From: CAYUUP01 sp964447925
Lineage (GTDB): Bacteria > Bacillota > Clostridia > Oscillospirales > Oscillospiraceae
Direction of reading: 5' to 3'
Assembly: GCA_964447925.1 (NCBI GenBank)
Contig: CAYUUP010000032.1
Span: 1 to 14,683, forward strand
DNA length: 14,683 bases
Below the pieces are notes generated by a model. The model searched no databases. It was given only the letters and a program-made list of their open reading frames with translations, and was not told the DNA's origin. Positions 6,832 through 14,672 of this stretch are shown one piece after another (the first letter of the stretch is position 1; the number at the start of each line of letters is the position of its first letter). Position numbers and translations under genes: made by a program.

Positions 6832-7377
6832 TTGGAATTTACTAATAAGACCGTAAAGAAGCTGGATAATGGCTTTATGGCCTGTTCCAGCGTGCTGGCG
6901 AAGATATCCGGCGTAATCATGATTGGTATGATGACCGTCCTATTTGTGGATGTGGTTCTGTCAAAACTGTTTAACGGCGGCGTTCCCCGATCTATTGAGT
7001 TGATCACGTACTGGCATGTTCCGGTGGTTTACCTGTCGCTGGCGCTGGTGCAGATGACGGAAAGCCACGCCACTGTTGATCTGCTCTATGACAAGCTACC
7101 AAACCTAATTCGGCGGTGTCTGGATATTCTCTGGTATATACTGGGAATTGGAATCTGCGCATTTGAGACCTATACATCCTTACGCTTCACTGTTGAGAAA
7201 TTTACACTGAACACGCTCAGCAACACGAAAAATGGCTTCCCAATTTGGCCTTTTGCCGCAGCTATGTGTCTGGGTTGGTTTTTGATGGGCCTGTCATATA
7301 TCTGGTGCATTATTCGTAGCTTTTTCCACGCAGAGACTGTTCCCACAGACCAAGTCTCCGATAGCAACCTGAACTGA
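6832..7377 (+). CDS. dctQ: TRAP transporter small permease (DctQ family)
   Basis: A 181-residue membrane protein of normal DctQ size with four hydrophobic segments, near residues 20-45, 60-80, 97-117 and 138-162. The family motif SHATVDLLYDKLP (about residues 80-92) lies between the second and third. DctQ is the small membrane subunit that supports DctM in sodium-driven uptake. The start is a TTG at 6832, chosen because a perfect AAGGAGG lies 7 bp upstream and no ATG fits. It follows the PhzA/B-like gene by 34 bp and precedes dctM by 17 bp, so all four genes look co-transcribed. Confidence 0.9.
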   Translation: MEFTNKTVKKLDNGFMACSSVLAKISGVIMIGMMTVLFVDVVLSKLFNGGVPRSIELITYWHVPVVYLSLALVQMTESHATVDLLYDKLPNLIRRCLDILWYILGIGICAFETYTSLRFTVEKFTLNTLSNTKNGFPIWPFAAAMCLGWFLMGLSYIWCIIRSFFHAETVPTDQVSDSNLN

Positions 7378-7394
7378 GAGGAGGAACAGGCCTT

Positions 7395-8702
7395 ATGAAT
7401 CTTGATCCTACGATTGTTGGCGTTGTTGTATTCATTGTGATGTGCGTCCTGATTTTTCTGCGCTGTCCGGTCTATCTGGCCATGATGGTCTGCGGCTTGG
7501 GTGGTCTGTTGTTGATCTCATCTCCCTCAATGACTTTCTCTCAGTTTACCTCTGCACCCTTCAATGTACCAGGAAATTATACCTATGCAATCATCCCCAT
7601 GTTCACTTTTTTAGGTATCCTGACAGAGAAGACAGGCATTGCAGAAGGCACCTTTACCGCCGCTTCCAAGTGGCTCGGCCGCACCCGGGGCGGTCTGCTG
7701 AAAACCGTCGTAGTAGCCAATGGCATTTTCGGTGCCTGCTCTGGAATGCCTACTGCCGGTACAGTCGTGTTTTCCCGTCTGGCCCTGCCCTCTTTGGATA
7801 AGAATGGCTATGAGCGCTCCAATGCTTTAGGCGCAATTGCCTCTGCAAGCGTACTGGCATCTTTGATTCCGCCATCCGTGGCGATTATTCTTTGCTGCTC
7901 TCTGGCCGATCAGTCTATCACACGTTCCCTAATGTGCGGTATCGGCGGCGGTATCCTGACTATGGTTCTCTTCATTTTGACCATCGACATTGTTGCCCAC
8001 ATATGGCCGGAGAAAATTCCACCCAAGTCTACCGAGAAGGTTCCAATCATTGAGAAGCTGAAATCATTGGTTTTACTGATTCCCATTATAATCCTGTTCT
8101 GCATCATTATTATTGGCTCCTATACTGGCTTCTTCACCGCCACAGTAGGCGGCGCCATTGGTGCATTCGTCTGCCTGATTTATGCCATGGTTCGGCGAGT
8201 CGGTATTAGAAAACTGCTGGAGTACGGAAAAGAAGCGGCAATTATCAATGCAAATTTCTTTCCACTGCTGATTGCGGGCGTTATCTTCGGTCGCTTTGTG
8301 GCCTTGAGCCAATTGCCCGATACCATCATGAACTGGATCGTTGGTATGAACACCAACCGTTTTCTTCTCTTCACTTTGGTTCTGGCTTTCTATATCCTCT
8401 GTGGCTGCCTGATGGATATGCTGTCTGTTCTGATTATCACTGTTCCCATAATCTATCCCATGATGTGTTCCATGGGGTTTGACCCCTATGCCATGATTAT
8501 TGTTCTGGTCTATATCACCTCCATTGGCGGTATCACACCCCCGGTGGGTATGGGCGTGTTTATGACCGCTGCCTCGGTTAATGTAGAGGCACGTACAATA
8601 TTTAAGGGTATTATACCCTATTTTATCGCTCTGGTAGTTAGTTCTTATCTAGTAGCTTTTTTCCCACAGATTGTCAACTTCCTGCCCAATTTGCTGTCCT
8701 AG
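7395..8702 (+). CDS. dctM: TRAP transporter large permease (DctM family)
   Basis: A 435-residue, highly hydrophobic protein of typical DctM length and about a dozen membrane segments. Family landmarks are the GACSGMPTAGTVVFSRLALP segment in the first half (about residues 112-131) and YITSIGGITPPVGMGVFMTA in the second half. These repeat-related loops form the ion and substrate path. It is the transport core that works with DctQ and receives substrate from the DctP lipoprotein. The start is ATG 7395 with an upstream GAGGAGG at a slightly long spacing. No frameshift or truncation is seen. Confidence 0.94.
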   Translation: MNLDPTIVGVVVFIVMCVLIFLRCPVYLAMMVCGLGGLLLISSPSMTFSQFTSAPFNVPGNYTYAIIPMFTFLGILTEKTGIAEGTFTAASKWLGRTRGGLLKTVVVANGIFGACSGMPTAGTVVFSRLALPSLDKNGYERSNALGAIASASVLASLIPPSVAIILCCSLADQSITRSLMCGIGGGILTMVLFILTIDIVAHIWPEKIPPKSTEKVPIIEKLKSLVLLIPIIILFCIIIIGSYTGFFTATVGGAIGAFVCLIYAMVRRVGIRKLLEYGKEAAIINANFFPLLIAGVIFGRFVALSQLPDTIMNWIVGMNTNRFLLFTLVLAFYILCGCLMDMLSVLIITVPIIYPMMCSMGFDPYAMIIVLVYITSIGGITPPVGMGVFMTAASVNVEARTIFKGIIPYFIALVVSSYLVAFFPQIVNFLPNLLS

Positions 8703-8750
8703 AACGGGTAGCTTTTGGAAATAAATAATTATGAAAGAAGGAATGGAAAA

Positions 8751-9875
8751 ATGAAAAAGCTATTGGCAATCCTCTTGAGTTTGTCCATGTTGCTTGCTCT
8801 GTGCGCCTGTGGCAACTCTAACACCAATGGCGACAGTACCAACACCGAAGCGGACTCCTCCAACACTGAAAATAACAATTCTGAAACCGTTGATCCGGTT
8901 GGGGATCCTGTTGAACTAGTTGTAACTTGCTCATTTAAGAGTACGGACACTGAGGGCATCATGCTGACTTACTTCATGGACTATGTCACCGAAGCCAGCG
9001 GCGGCAGCATTACCTTCGAACCCTATATGGGCGGTACGCTGGGAGATTCTAGTGAAGAGCTTGGTATGTTAAACACAGGTGATGTAGATATTATTGCTTT
9101 ATATGCCCCTGCGTATGCCTTTGAGTTGCCGGCATTTATTTATGTCATGAATGCTGTCGGCACCTGCGAGGAGGTCATGGAATGGTTCAGCTTCATCTGC
9201 TATGAAAACGAGGAGACTGCCTCTATTTTGGCCGATGAGCTGAGTGCCTACAACGGCACCCTGCTGAACTGCGCCTTTGCCGTTGGCGAAACAATGTATC
9301 CCTGCACCAAAGAGATTACCTGCTGGAACGACATCAAGACCAAACTGAAGTTCGGCGCAATTTCTGACTATGCCGAGGGCGAGGGTTATCAAAACTGGGT
9401 CCTGGTGGATGCTGCTGACAACTATGAAAATTTGCGCAGCGGACTGGTAGAGGCGCTGGAGAGCAGCGTGGACGGCGTGATGAGTTCCAAGCTATATGAA
9501 GTGTCAAATTATTTCCTGGACACCCAAATCTATTCGCCTTTTAATCATCTTGTTATGAACACAGATAAGCTGGCAAGCCTGTCCCAGGAGCAGCAGGACA
9601 TCATCTATGAAGCCGCCGCAGCCACCGCAGCTTATAGCATTGAGTATGCCAACCAGTGTTCTGCCGAATGCCGTGGCATAATTGCTGAAAACGGCGGCAC
9701 TGTGATTGACATGACCGAAGAAGAACTGGCTGAGTACTGGAAGAGTGATGTTGAGATCAATTATGCCAGCGCATATACCGGCCTTGGTTCTGCTACTGAT
9801 ACGATGGAAGAGGCAGCTATCATTATCAATGCAATTATGGACTATTGGAATACAGATTTTCATGTAGGTGAGTGA
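8751..9875 (+). CDS. dctP: TRAP transporter substrate-binding lipoprotein (DctP family)
   Basis: A 374-residue protein. Residues 1-20 form a lipoprotein signal (MKKLLAILLSLSMLLALCAC) with C20 as the likely lipidated residue, followed by a polar N/S/T/D/E linker to about residue 50 and then a DctP-type binding domain. It should capture substrate outside the cell and pass it to DctQM. I chose ATG 8751 (AAGGAA site) over an upstream in-frame start at 8715, since it begins directly at the signal peptide. The conserved Arg of DctP proteins that clamps a carboxylate, usually in a KIRV-like motif, is absent: the matching stretch reads DIKTKLKF (194-201). The ligand may therefore not be a standard carboxylic acid. 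Confidence 0.88.
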   Translation: MKKLLAILLSLSMLLALCACGNSNTNGDSTNTEADSSNTENNNSETVDPVGDPVELVVTCSFKSTDTEGIMLTYFMDYVTEASGGSITFEPYMGGTLGDSSEELGMLNTGDVDIIALYAPAYAFELPAFIYVMNAVGTCEEVMEWFSFICYENEETASILADELSAYNGTLLNCAFAVGETMYPCTKEITCWNDIKTKLKFGAISDYAEGEGYQNWVLVDAADNYENLRSGLVEALESSVDGVMSSKLYEVSNYFLDTQIYSPFNHLVMNTDKLASLSQEQQDIIYEAAAATAAYSIEYANQCSAECRGIIAENGGTVIDMTEEELAEYWKSDVEINYASAYTGLGSATDTMEEAAIIINAIMDYWNTDFHVGE

Positions 9876-9906
9876 TCCTCGTTCCAAAGCGAAAAAGAAG
9901 CATCTG

Positions 9907-9950
9907 CACAGAAATCGTGCTGGAGCTTTCGCTCCAGCACGATTTCTGTG
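9907..9950. terminator. Long perfect hairpin between convergent genes
   Basis: A 20-bp perfect stem (9907-9926 with 9931-9950) closes a TTTC loop, 31 bp after the dctP stop and 83 bp after the methyltransferase stop on the other strand. There is no rightward T-run. Leftward, a CTTCTTTTTC tract starts about 10 nt past the stem. It most likely terminates transcription from both sides. Confidence 0.6.
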
Positions 9951-10033
9951 TAAGGCAAAATAGGATCCTGCTTCTAAAGCACCTGGAATTCTGCATTTCT
10001 TCCTCGCGTGACGCCATGCATTCATCCGGCCCT

Positions 10034-10774
10034 TTATTGACTTTCCGCTTTCTTGGCGGTAAAAAACACCCGCCCCGGCCACCCCCGGCGGCGGAACTGC
10101 CGTACCCCCTTAAAGCCTGTCTCCCGGAGCCATTCCGATATCTGCTCTGGCGGCCACGCCCGCTCCTCATGCTCCTCTGAGGCCCGACTCCATAGACCGT
10201 TGGGCTCCCGCTGAAAGAGATCAATGCTATAGGTGCAGACCTGCCGACGGCAGTCATACTCCGCCTGCCAGACGCAATATACGTCCTCCGTCTCATCCAG
10301 AAAGCTCTGTCCGTCCAGTTTCTCCAGCTTTTCAGGCAACTGGAGGTCAAACAGAAACAGTCCTCCGGGAAGCAGATAGGCATAGACCCGGCGGAAGATT
10401 TTTTTCAGTGTAGATTTGTGGGTGACGTAATTCAGGCCGTCCAAACAGCAGGTGCAGAAATCCACCCCGCTGTAAAGCTCCAGCTCCTCCATGGGCTGGC
10501 AGAGAAAGAGGGGCGCTTCCCCTCCGGTGAGCCCCTCCGCTTTTTCTGCCGCTTGGGTCAACATATCCGGGGACTGGTCTGTGCCGATGACGCTATAGCC
10601 CCGGCGGGCCAGCAGACAGGAGAGGGTACCGGTGCCGCAGGCCAGATCCAGCGCCAGCTTGCCCGTGACCTTTTCCGCCTGGAGACGGCTTTCCAGCCAG
10701 TCTGCCCAGTTCTCATAATCCACATCCCAGGTCAGCCCATCGTACCACCGGGCCAAACTCTCATAAGCGCTTAT
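10034..10774 (-). CDS. Class I SAM-dependent methyltransferase
   Basis: A 246-residue Rossmann-fold methyltransferase with motif I LALDLACGTGT near residues 40-50, the acidic motif around GTDQSPDML, and LLPGGLFLFDLQ later on. The substrate is not predictable. The start is unusual: a GGAGGG site sits 7 bp before an AUA at 10774, which overlaps the stop of the preceding regulator gene (AUAA). Starting there gives the N-terminus SAYESLARWYD, which fits the family well. The first conventional start in frame is the TTG at 10756, which would remove the front of that conserved block and has no good ribosome-binding site. It is the second gene of a two-gene leftward operon. Confidence 0.85.
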   Translation of the reverse strand: MSAYESLARWYDGLTWDVDYENWADWLESRLQAEKVTGKLALDLACGTGTLSCLLARRGYSVIGTDQSPDMLTQAAEKAEGLTGGEAPLFLCQPMEELELYSGVDFCTCCLDGLNYVTHKSTLKKIFRRVYAYLLPGGLFLFDLQLPEKLEKLDGQSFLDETEDVYCVWQAEYDCRRQVCTYSIDLFQREPNGLWSRASEEHEERAWPPEQISEWLRETGFKGVRQFRRRGWPGRVFFTAKKAESQ

Positions 10775-11061
10775 AACGGCTCCCTCCGTTTCAGCAAATC
10801 CCGGTAGCCCCCTGTGCCGTATTGTAATGCCCGGTTGACCCGGCTGATGGTAGCGGTGGAAGCACCGGTTTTCCTGGCAATCTCGCTGTATACATCGCCC
10901 TCCTGAAGCAGTTCCGCCACCTCAAACCGCTGCTCCATGGCCCGCAGCTCGGTGACGGTACAGAGGTCGGCAAAAAAGCGGCTGCACTCATCCAAATTAC
11001 GGAGCTGTAAAATTGCCTCATAGAGGGCAGGGCTGTATTCTCTGTCCAGTGCCTTTGACAT
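10771..11061 (-). CDS. yerC: YerC/TrpR-like DNA-binding regulator
   Basis: A 96-residue protein of the TrpR-related YerC/YecD family. The middle region (LCTVTELRAMEQRFEVAELL) leads into a helix-turn-helix, YSEIARKTGASTATISRVNR, as in TrpR repressors. The start is ATG 11061 with AAGGAG 9 bp upstream. The stop overlaps the methyltransferase start, so the two are translationally coupled. Its target and effector are unknown. A good promoter lies just upstream (11101-11129). Confidence 0.9.
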   Translation of the reverse strand: MSKALDREYSPALYEAILQLRNLDECSRFFADLCTVTELRAMEQRFEVAELLQEGDVYSEIARKTGASTATISRVNRALQYGTGGYRDLLKRREPL

Positions 11062-11100
11062 CCAACGACTCTCCTTTTAATAATAGTCCCCGATGCCATC

Positions 11101-11129
11101 ATTTTAACATACCGGCGTGAAAAAGTAAA
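11101..11129 (-). promoter_or_regulatory. Promoter of the yerC-methyltransferase operon
   Basis: On the minus strand TTTACT (11124-11129), a 17-bp spacer, then TAAAAT (11101-11106) with an extended TGT before it. It lies in the short gap between the AGCS stop and the yerC start. I see no terminator hairpin for the AGCS gene in this gap, so read-through from that gene is possible. Confidence 0.55.
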
Positions 11130-11135
11130 GAGAAT

Positions 11136-12458
11136 TTACCTTCGGAGGGTCAGCCGTGGATCCCGTCCGCAGAAGAGTTCCCGGATTTCTTTTGCCCACA
11201 GTAACAGGGCCAGCAGGGTGGGAATGGCCATCCCTGCGTTGAAAATATCGCTGAGCAGCCAGGCAGGGCGCACCTCCATCAGGCTGCCCACCACAATTAC
11301 TCCGAGAAAGACAATGCGGTAAAACTCTGCACCCTTCTCGCCTGCCAGATAGCGGGCGCCGCAGCAGCCGTACCAGCTCCACCCCAGCAGGGTAGAAAAG
11401 GCGAAGAGGGTCAGGCACAGAGCCAGCAGCCAGCAGCCCCACTTTCCTAAGGCCAGCTCCCAAGCGGCGGCGGAGAGGGCCGCGCCTGTCTGTGTTTCAT
11501 CCTGCCACAGACCGGAGGACATAATCACCAGGGCGGACAGGGTGCAGACCACCAGAGTGGAGAAGAAGACCTCCAGGATTCCCCACATCCCTTCCTGCAC
11601 CGGGTCGGTATTGGCGGAGCAGGCGTGTATCATTGGGGTGCTGCCCAGGCCCGCCTCATTGGTACACACCCCACGGGCAACCCCCCAGCGGACGGCGGCG
11701 CCCAGTCCGCCCCCGGCGGCGGCAGCGGGGGAGAGGGCAGATGAGATAATCATTCCCAACGCCCTGAGAACGTTGGCCCGAAGGACCCAGAGCGCAGCGA
11801 TGCAGCCCCCCAGAAAGAGCAAGGCCATGGCGGGGACCAGCTTCTCGCATACCCGCCCCACCGACTGGATGCCTCCCAACAGGGGCAGGGCGGAGAACAC
11901 CGCCAAAATCACCCCAGACGCCAACGGTGGTAGACCAAAGGATGCCTGAAGAGCGGCAGAGATGGAATTGGCCTGCACCAGATTTCCCATGGACAGAGAG
12001 GCCAGCAGGGTGAACATAGCAAAGCACCGGGCCAATCCTGGCAGACCCAACTCCTCCAGCCACACCATAGGGCCGCCCTCCCAACTTCCATCCGGCCTTT
12101 TCCGCCGTATGAGAATAGACAGTGCTTTCTCCCCAAAGCCTGTCATCATAGAGAGCAGAGCGGTCAGCCACATCCAGAATATCGCCCCCGGCCCGCCAAA
12201 GGTGATTGCAGTGGCAACTCCGGCAATGGAACCGGTTCCCAGTGTGGCCGCCAGGGCCGTAGACATTGTCTGGACGGGAGAAAGGCCGTCCCGGCCCCGG
12301 TTTCCGGAGGGCAGCAGTCCTCCGAGAGTAGCTTTTAACCAGTGCCTGATTCCCCGGATTTGAAAGAAGCCGGAAATCCAAGAATAATAGCCCCCCACCG
12401 CCAAAAATAGAGCCATTGTCCATGGCCCCCAGCAGATTGCCGCCAGCCGCTCCAGCAT
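11136..12458 (-). CDS. Sodium:alanine/glycine symporter (AGCS family)
   Basis: A 440-residue membrane protein of usual AGCS length with about 10-11 membrane segments. Family landmarks are GFFQIRGIRHWL near the N-terminus, the GGPGAIFWMWLTALLSMMTG block, and NEAGLGSTPMIHA in the middle. It imports alanine or glycine with sodium. I chose the ATG at 12458, where a GGAGGGG site has a 6-bp gap. The ATG at 12464 is too close to that site, and a further start at 12503 lacks one. One oddity is that the family's usual GTGN turn reads GTGS here (GTGSIAGVATA), which may alter substrate handling. It is divergent from the aspartokinase gene. Confidence 0.93.
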   Translation of the reverse strand: MLERLAAICWGPWTMALFLAVGGYYSWISGFFQIRGIRHWLKATLGGLLPSGNRGRDGLSPVQTMSTALAATLGTGSIAGVATAITFGGPGAIFWMWLTALLSMMTGFGEKALSILIRRKRPDGSWEGGPMVWLEELGLPGLARCFAMFTLLASLSMGNLVQANSISAALQASFGLPPLASGVILAVFSALPLLGGIQSVGRVCEKLVPAMALLFLGGCIAALWVLRANVLRALGMIISSALSPAAAAGGGLGAAVRWGVARGVCTNEAGLGSTPMIHACSANTDPVQEGMWGILEVFFSTLVVCTLSALVIMSSGLWQDETQTGAALSAAAWELALGKWGCWLLALCLTLFAFSTLLGWSWYGCCGARYLAGEKGAEFYRIVFLGVIVVGSLMEVRPAWLLSDIFNAGMAIPTLLALLLWAKEIRELFCGRDPRLTLRR

Positions 12459-12581
12459 ACACATCCCCTCCAATGCAGAATATGCGGCGGAAATGTCGCA
12501 CATGACTGGCTGTCCCCGGCAAGATATATGGAAAGAGAGAGAAAAATATGGCGGCTTTTCAAAGAAAATAGACCAAACCCC

Positions 12582-12611
12582 TTGCCAGAACGGTATTAAT
12601 TATGGTATGAT
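12582..12611 (+). promoter_or_regulatory. Promoter of the aspartokinase operon
   Basis: TTGCCA (12582-12587), an 18-bp spacer, then TATGAT (12606-12611) with an extended TGG before it. The leader is about 95 nt. It is too short for a lysine riboswitch and I see no such fold. The rest of 12459-12581 holds the leftward AGCS upstream region with no convincing promoter. Confidence 0.6.
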
Positions 12612-12712
12612 GAAAAGCACTCAATTTGTCGGCCTGACCAGACACCCCCCGGTGGGCCTTTGCATAGAGATGAGCAGAATGAGAACAGAATTTGGGAGGA
12701 AACAATCAGAAT

Positions 12713-14038
12713 ATGGTTAAGGTTGCAAAGTTTGGAGGCAGCTCACTCTGCTCCGCAGAACAATTTCAGAAAGCCATCCATATCATTCAGGAGGATCCGG
12801 ATCGCCGCTATGTGGTACCCTCTGCCCCGGGCAAGCGGTTTGACGGAGATACCAAGGTCACCGATCTGCTGTACCACTGCCATGCCCAGGCGGCGGCTGG
12901 GGAAAATTTTGAGGTCACGTTGGAGGAAATTCATAGCCGCTTCCAGGAAATCATTAATCATCTGGGACTGGATCTCTCCCTGGAAGAGGAGTTCAACATC
13001 ATCCGCAAAAAGCTGGCCGCCGGGGTCCGGGTGGACTATGTGGCTTCCCGTGGGGAATATCTTAACGGCATTGTGATGGCCAACTGTCTGGGCATCCCCT
13101 TTTTGGATGCCGCCGAGGTCATCCGATTTGATGAGAATGGGGAATTTTTGGAGAACGAGACAGACAATATTCTCCACGCCCGGCTGAAGGAACTGGAGCG
13201 GGCTGTCATCCCTGGCTTTTACGGTGCAGGGCCGGACGGCGAGGTCATCACCTTTTCCCGGGGCGGCTCCGACATCACCGGATCCATTGTGGCTCGGGCC
13301 TGCCGCGCCGATCTCTATGAGAACTGGACAGATGTCTCCGGTTTTATGATGGTGGATCCCCATCTGGTGGAAAATCCCGCCATCATCGACACCATCACTT
13401 ATCGGGAACTGCGGGAACTCTCCTACATGGGAGCCAGTGTCCTCCATGAGGAAGCCATTTTCCCTGTCCGGGCAATGGGTATCCCCATCAACATCCGCAA
13501 CACCAATTCCCCTGCAGACAAGGGTACCATGATTGTCTCCCATACCTGCACAGTACCTCCTTGCGCCATTACCGGGATTGCCGGAAAGAAGGGCTTCTGT
13601 GCCATCCATCTGGAAAAAGATCTGATGAACAATGAGGTGGGCTATTGCCGCAAGGTGCTAAACGCGCTGGAACTGGAAGGGCTGCCCTTTGAGCATATGC
13701 CCTCCGGCATTGACACCATGACCATCTTTGTTCACCAGTCTCTCTTCCAGGCACGGGAACAACAGGTGATCTCCCATATCCGCCGTTTGGCCGATCCGGA
13801 TGTGCTGGAGCTGGATACCGATATGGCCCTCATTGCCGTGGTAGGTAGGGGAATGCGTCAAACCACTGGCTGTGCGGCCAAGATCTTCAGCGCGCTGGCC
13901 AAGGAAAATATCAATATCCGCATGATTGACCAAGGTTCCAGCGAATTGAATATCATTGTGGGTGTCCGCTCTGAGAACTTCGAGCAGGCGGTGCGAGCCA
14001 TCTACATGACATTCACCCAGCCGGAGAACAAAACGTAA
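12713..14038 (+). CDS. lysC: Aspartate kinase (aspartokinase)
   Basis: A 441-residue enzyme that phosphorylates aspartate, the first step toward lysine, threonine, methionine and diaminopimelate. The N-terminus MVKVAKFGGSS carries the KFGGSS motif (residues 6-11), and SRGGSDITGS (182-191) is the substrate/ATP site. Two ACT domains follow from about residue 285, including ALIAVVGRGMR in the second, and would give feedback control by an end-product amino acid. I chose ATG 12713 because the protein then begins exactly at the family N-terminus. The in-frame TTG at 12692 lies inside the GGGAGGA ribosome-binding site. The stop overlaps the next gene's start (TAATG). Which amino acid inhibits it cannot be read here. 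Confidence 0.95.
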   Translation: MVKVAKFGGSSLCSAEQFQKAIHIIQEDPDRRYVVPSAPGKRFDGDTKVTDLLYHCHAQAAAGENFEVTLEEIHSRFQEIINHLGLDLSLEEEFNIIRKKLAAGVRVDYVASRGEYLNGIVMANCLGIPFLDAAEVIRFDENGEFLENETDNILHARLKELERAVIPGFYGAGPDGEVITFSRGGSDITGSIVARACRADLYENWTDVSGFMMVDPHLVENPAIIDTITYRELRELSYMGASVLHEEAIFPVRAMGIPINIRNTNSPADKGTMIVSHTCTVPPCAITGIAGKKGFCAIHLEKDLMNNEVGYCRKVLNALELEGLPFEHMPSGIDTMTIFVHQSLFQAREQQVISHIRRLADPDVLELDTDMALIAVVGRGMRQTTGCAAKIFSALAKENINIRMIDQGSSELNIIVGVRSENFEQAVRAIYMTFTQPENKT

Positions 14039-14463
14039 TGCCGGCGAAAAATGGCGCAGCGCCCCCGGCAGAGGGATGGCTGGCCTATGCCCGGGACGCC
14101 TTTGCCGGTGATCTCTACGCCACCCAACTAACCGGCATCGCCATCCAGGAGGCGGAACCGGGCCGGGCAGTCTGCACCCTGGCGGTCACGCCGCAACACT
14201 GCAACGCCATTGGCCGTCCTATGGGCGGGGCCATCTTCACCCTGGCCGACTTAGCCTTTGCGGTCTGCGCCAATCTGGGCCGGGAAACCACCGTCTCCCT
14301 CTCCTCCAATATCACTTATCTGACCACCGCCCAGGACAGCAAACTTACTGCTGAGGCCCGGCTGGTGAGAAGTGGCCGCCGCACCTGTTTTGGCATTGTG
14401 GAGGTCTATGACGGAGCGGAAAACCATATTGCCACTGTTACAGCCAGCGGCTGCACAGTGTGA
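14038..14463 (+). CDS. PaaI-family hotdog thioesterase
   Basis: A 141-residue single hotdog-domain protein that probably hydrolyses an acyl-CoA thioester. The motif N56...MGGAIFTLADLAFAV contains the likely catalytic D71. The usual HGG is MGG here, a variant I recall from clostridial relatives. Its ATG overlaps the aspartokinase stop (TAATG), so it is translationally coupled to it. The acyl substrate is unknown. There is no evident link to amino-acid synthesis, and the pairing may just be a conserved operon habit. Confidence 0.88.
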   Translation: MPAKNGAAPPAEGWLAYARDAFAGDLYATQLTGIAIQEAEPGRAVCTLAVTPQHCNAIGRPMGGAIFTLADLAFAVCANLGRETTVSLSSNITYLTTAQDSKLTAEARLVRSGRRTCFGIVEVYDGAENHIATVTASGCTV

Positions 14464-14528
14464 TCTTAATTCTAACTCTCTGCACGCGGCCATCTCAGAG
14501 AAAATGTTTCTCTGTCGCAGATTAAGAT
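14463..14528 (+). other. Nested inverted repeats downstream of the lysC operon
   Basis: An outer stem pairs ATCTTAAT (14463-14470) with ATTAAGAT (14521-14528). Inside it, CTGC (14480-14483) can pair with GCAG (14517-14520), and a hairpin pairs CAGAGAAA (14496-14503) with TTTCTCTG (14507-14514). No T-run follows, so it is not a standard terminator. It may be a 3'-end processing or stability structure. Confidence 0.4.
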
Positions 14529-14560
14529 ACAAACAGCTCATATAAAAATACAGCTCATAT

Positions 14561-14645
14561 GCGGGCATGATGGAATTGGTAGACATGCAAGATTTAGGTT
14601 CTTGTGCTTCTCAGCGTTGGGGTTCGAGTCCCCATGCCCGCACCA
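14561..14645 (+). tRNA. tRNA-Leu (UAG anticodon)
   Basis: An 85-nt gene including an encoded CCA tail (14643-14645). The acceptor stem GCGGGCA/TGCCCGC is perfect. The anticodon stem is CAAGA/TCTTG with loop TTTAGGT, giving UAG at 14595-14597. The T-arm is TGGGG/CCCCA around TTCGAGT. The extra arm is the longer class II type expected for leucine. An 11-bp direct repeat, ACAGCTCATAT, lies at 14533-14543 and again at 14550-14560, ending at the tRNA 5' end. A clear promoter is not visible. Confidence 0.95.
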
Positions 14646-14651
14646 TCAAGA

Positions 14652-14672
14652 GGCTATAAAAAAGATATAGCC
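14652..14672. terminator. Small hairpin after tRNA-Leu
   Basis: A 7-bp stem pairs GGCTATA (14652-14658) with TATAGCC (14666-14672) around an A-rich loop. It is followed by CGCAAAAACCC, not a T-run, so it is a weak terminator candidate. The window ends shortly after it. Confidence 0.3.

Noticed and set aside
9504..10082. Leftward 192-codon frame spanning the dctP end, the hairpin and the methyltransferase end
   Set aside because: It overlaps two real genes in the wrong frame and runs through the terminator hairpin.
11656..12522. Leftward 288-codon frame overlapping the AGCS gene in another phase
   Set aside because: The AGCS frame has family motifs and a ribosome-binding site. This one is a high-GC shadow frame.
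12612..12712. Lysine riboswitch upstream of lysC
   Set aside because: The leader is only about 95 nt and shows none of the multi-helix fold expected of the roughly 170-nt lysine element.
12743..13609. Leftward 288-codon frame opposite aspartokinase
   Set aside because: It lies antisense to a well-recognised enzyme gene with no start signals of its own.
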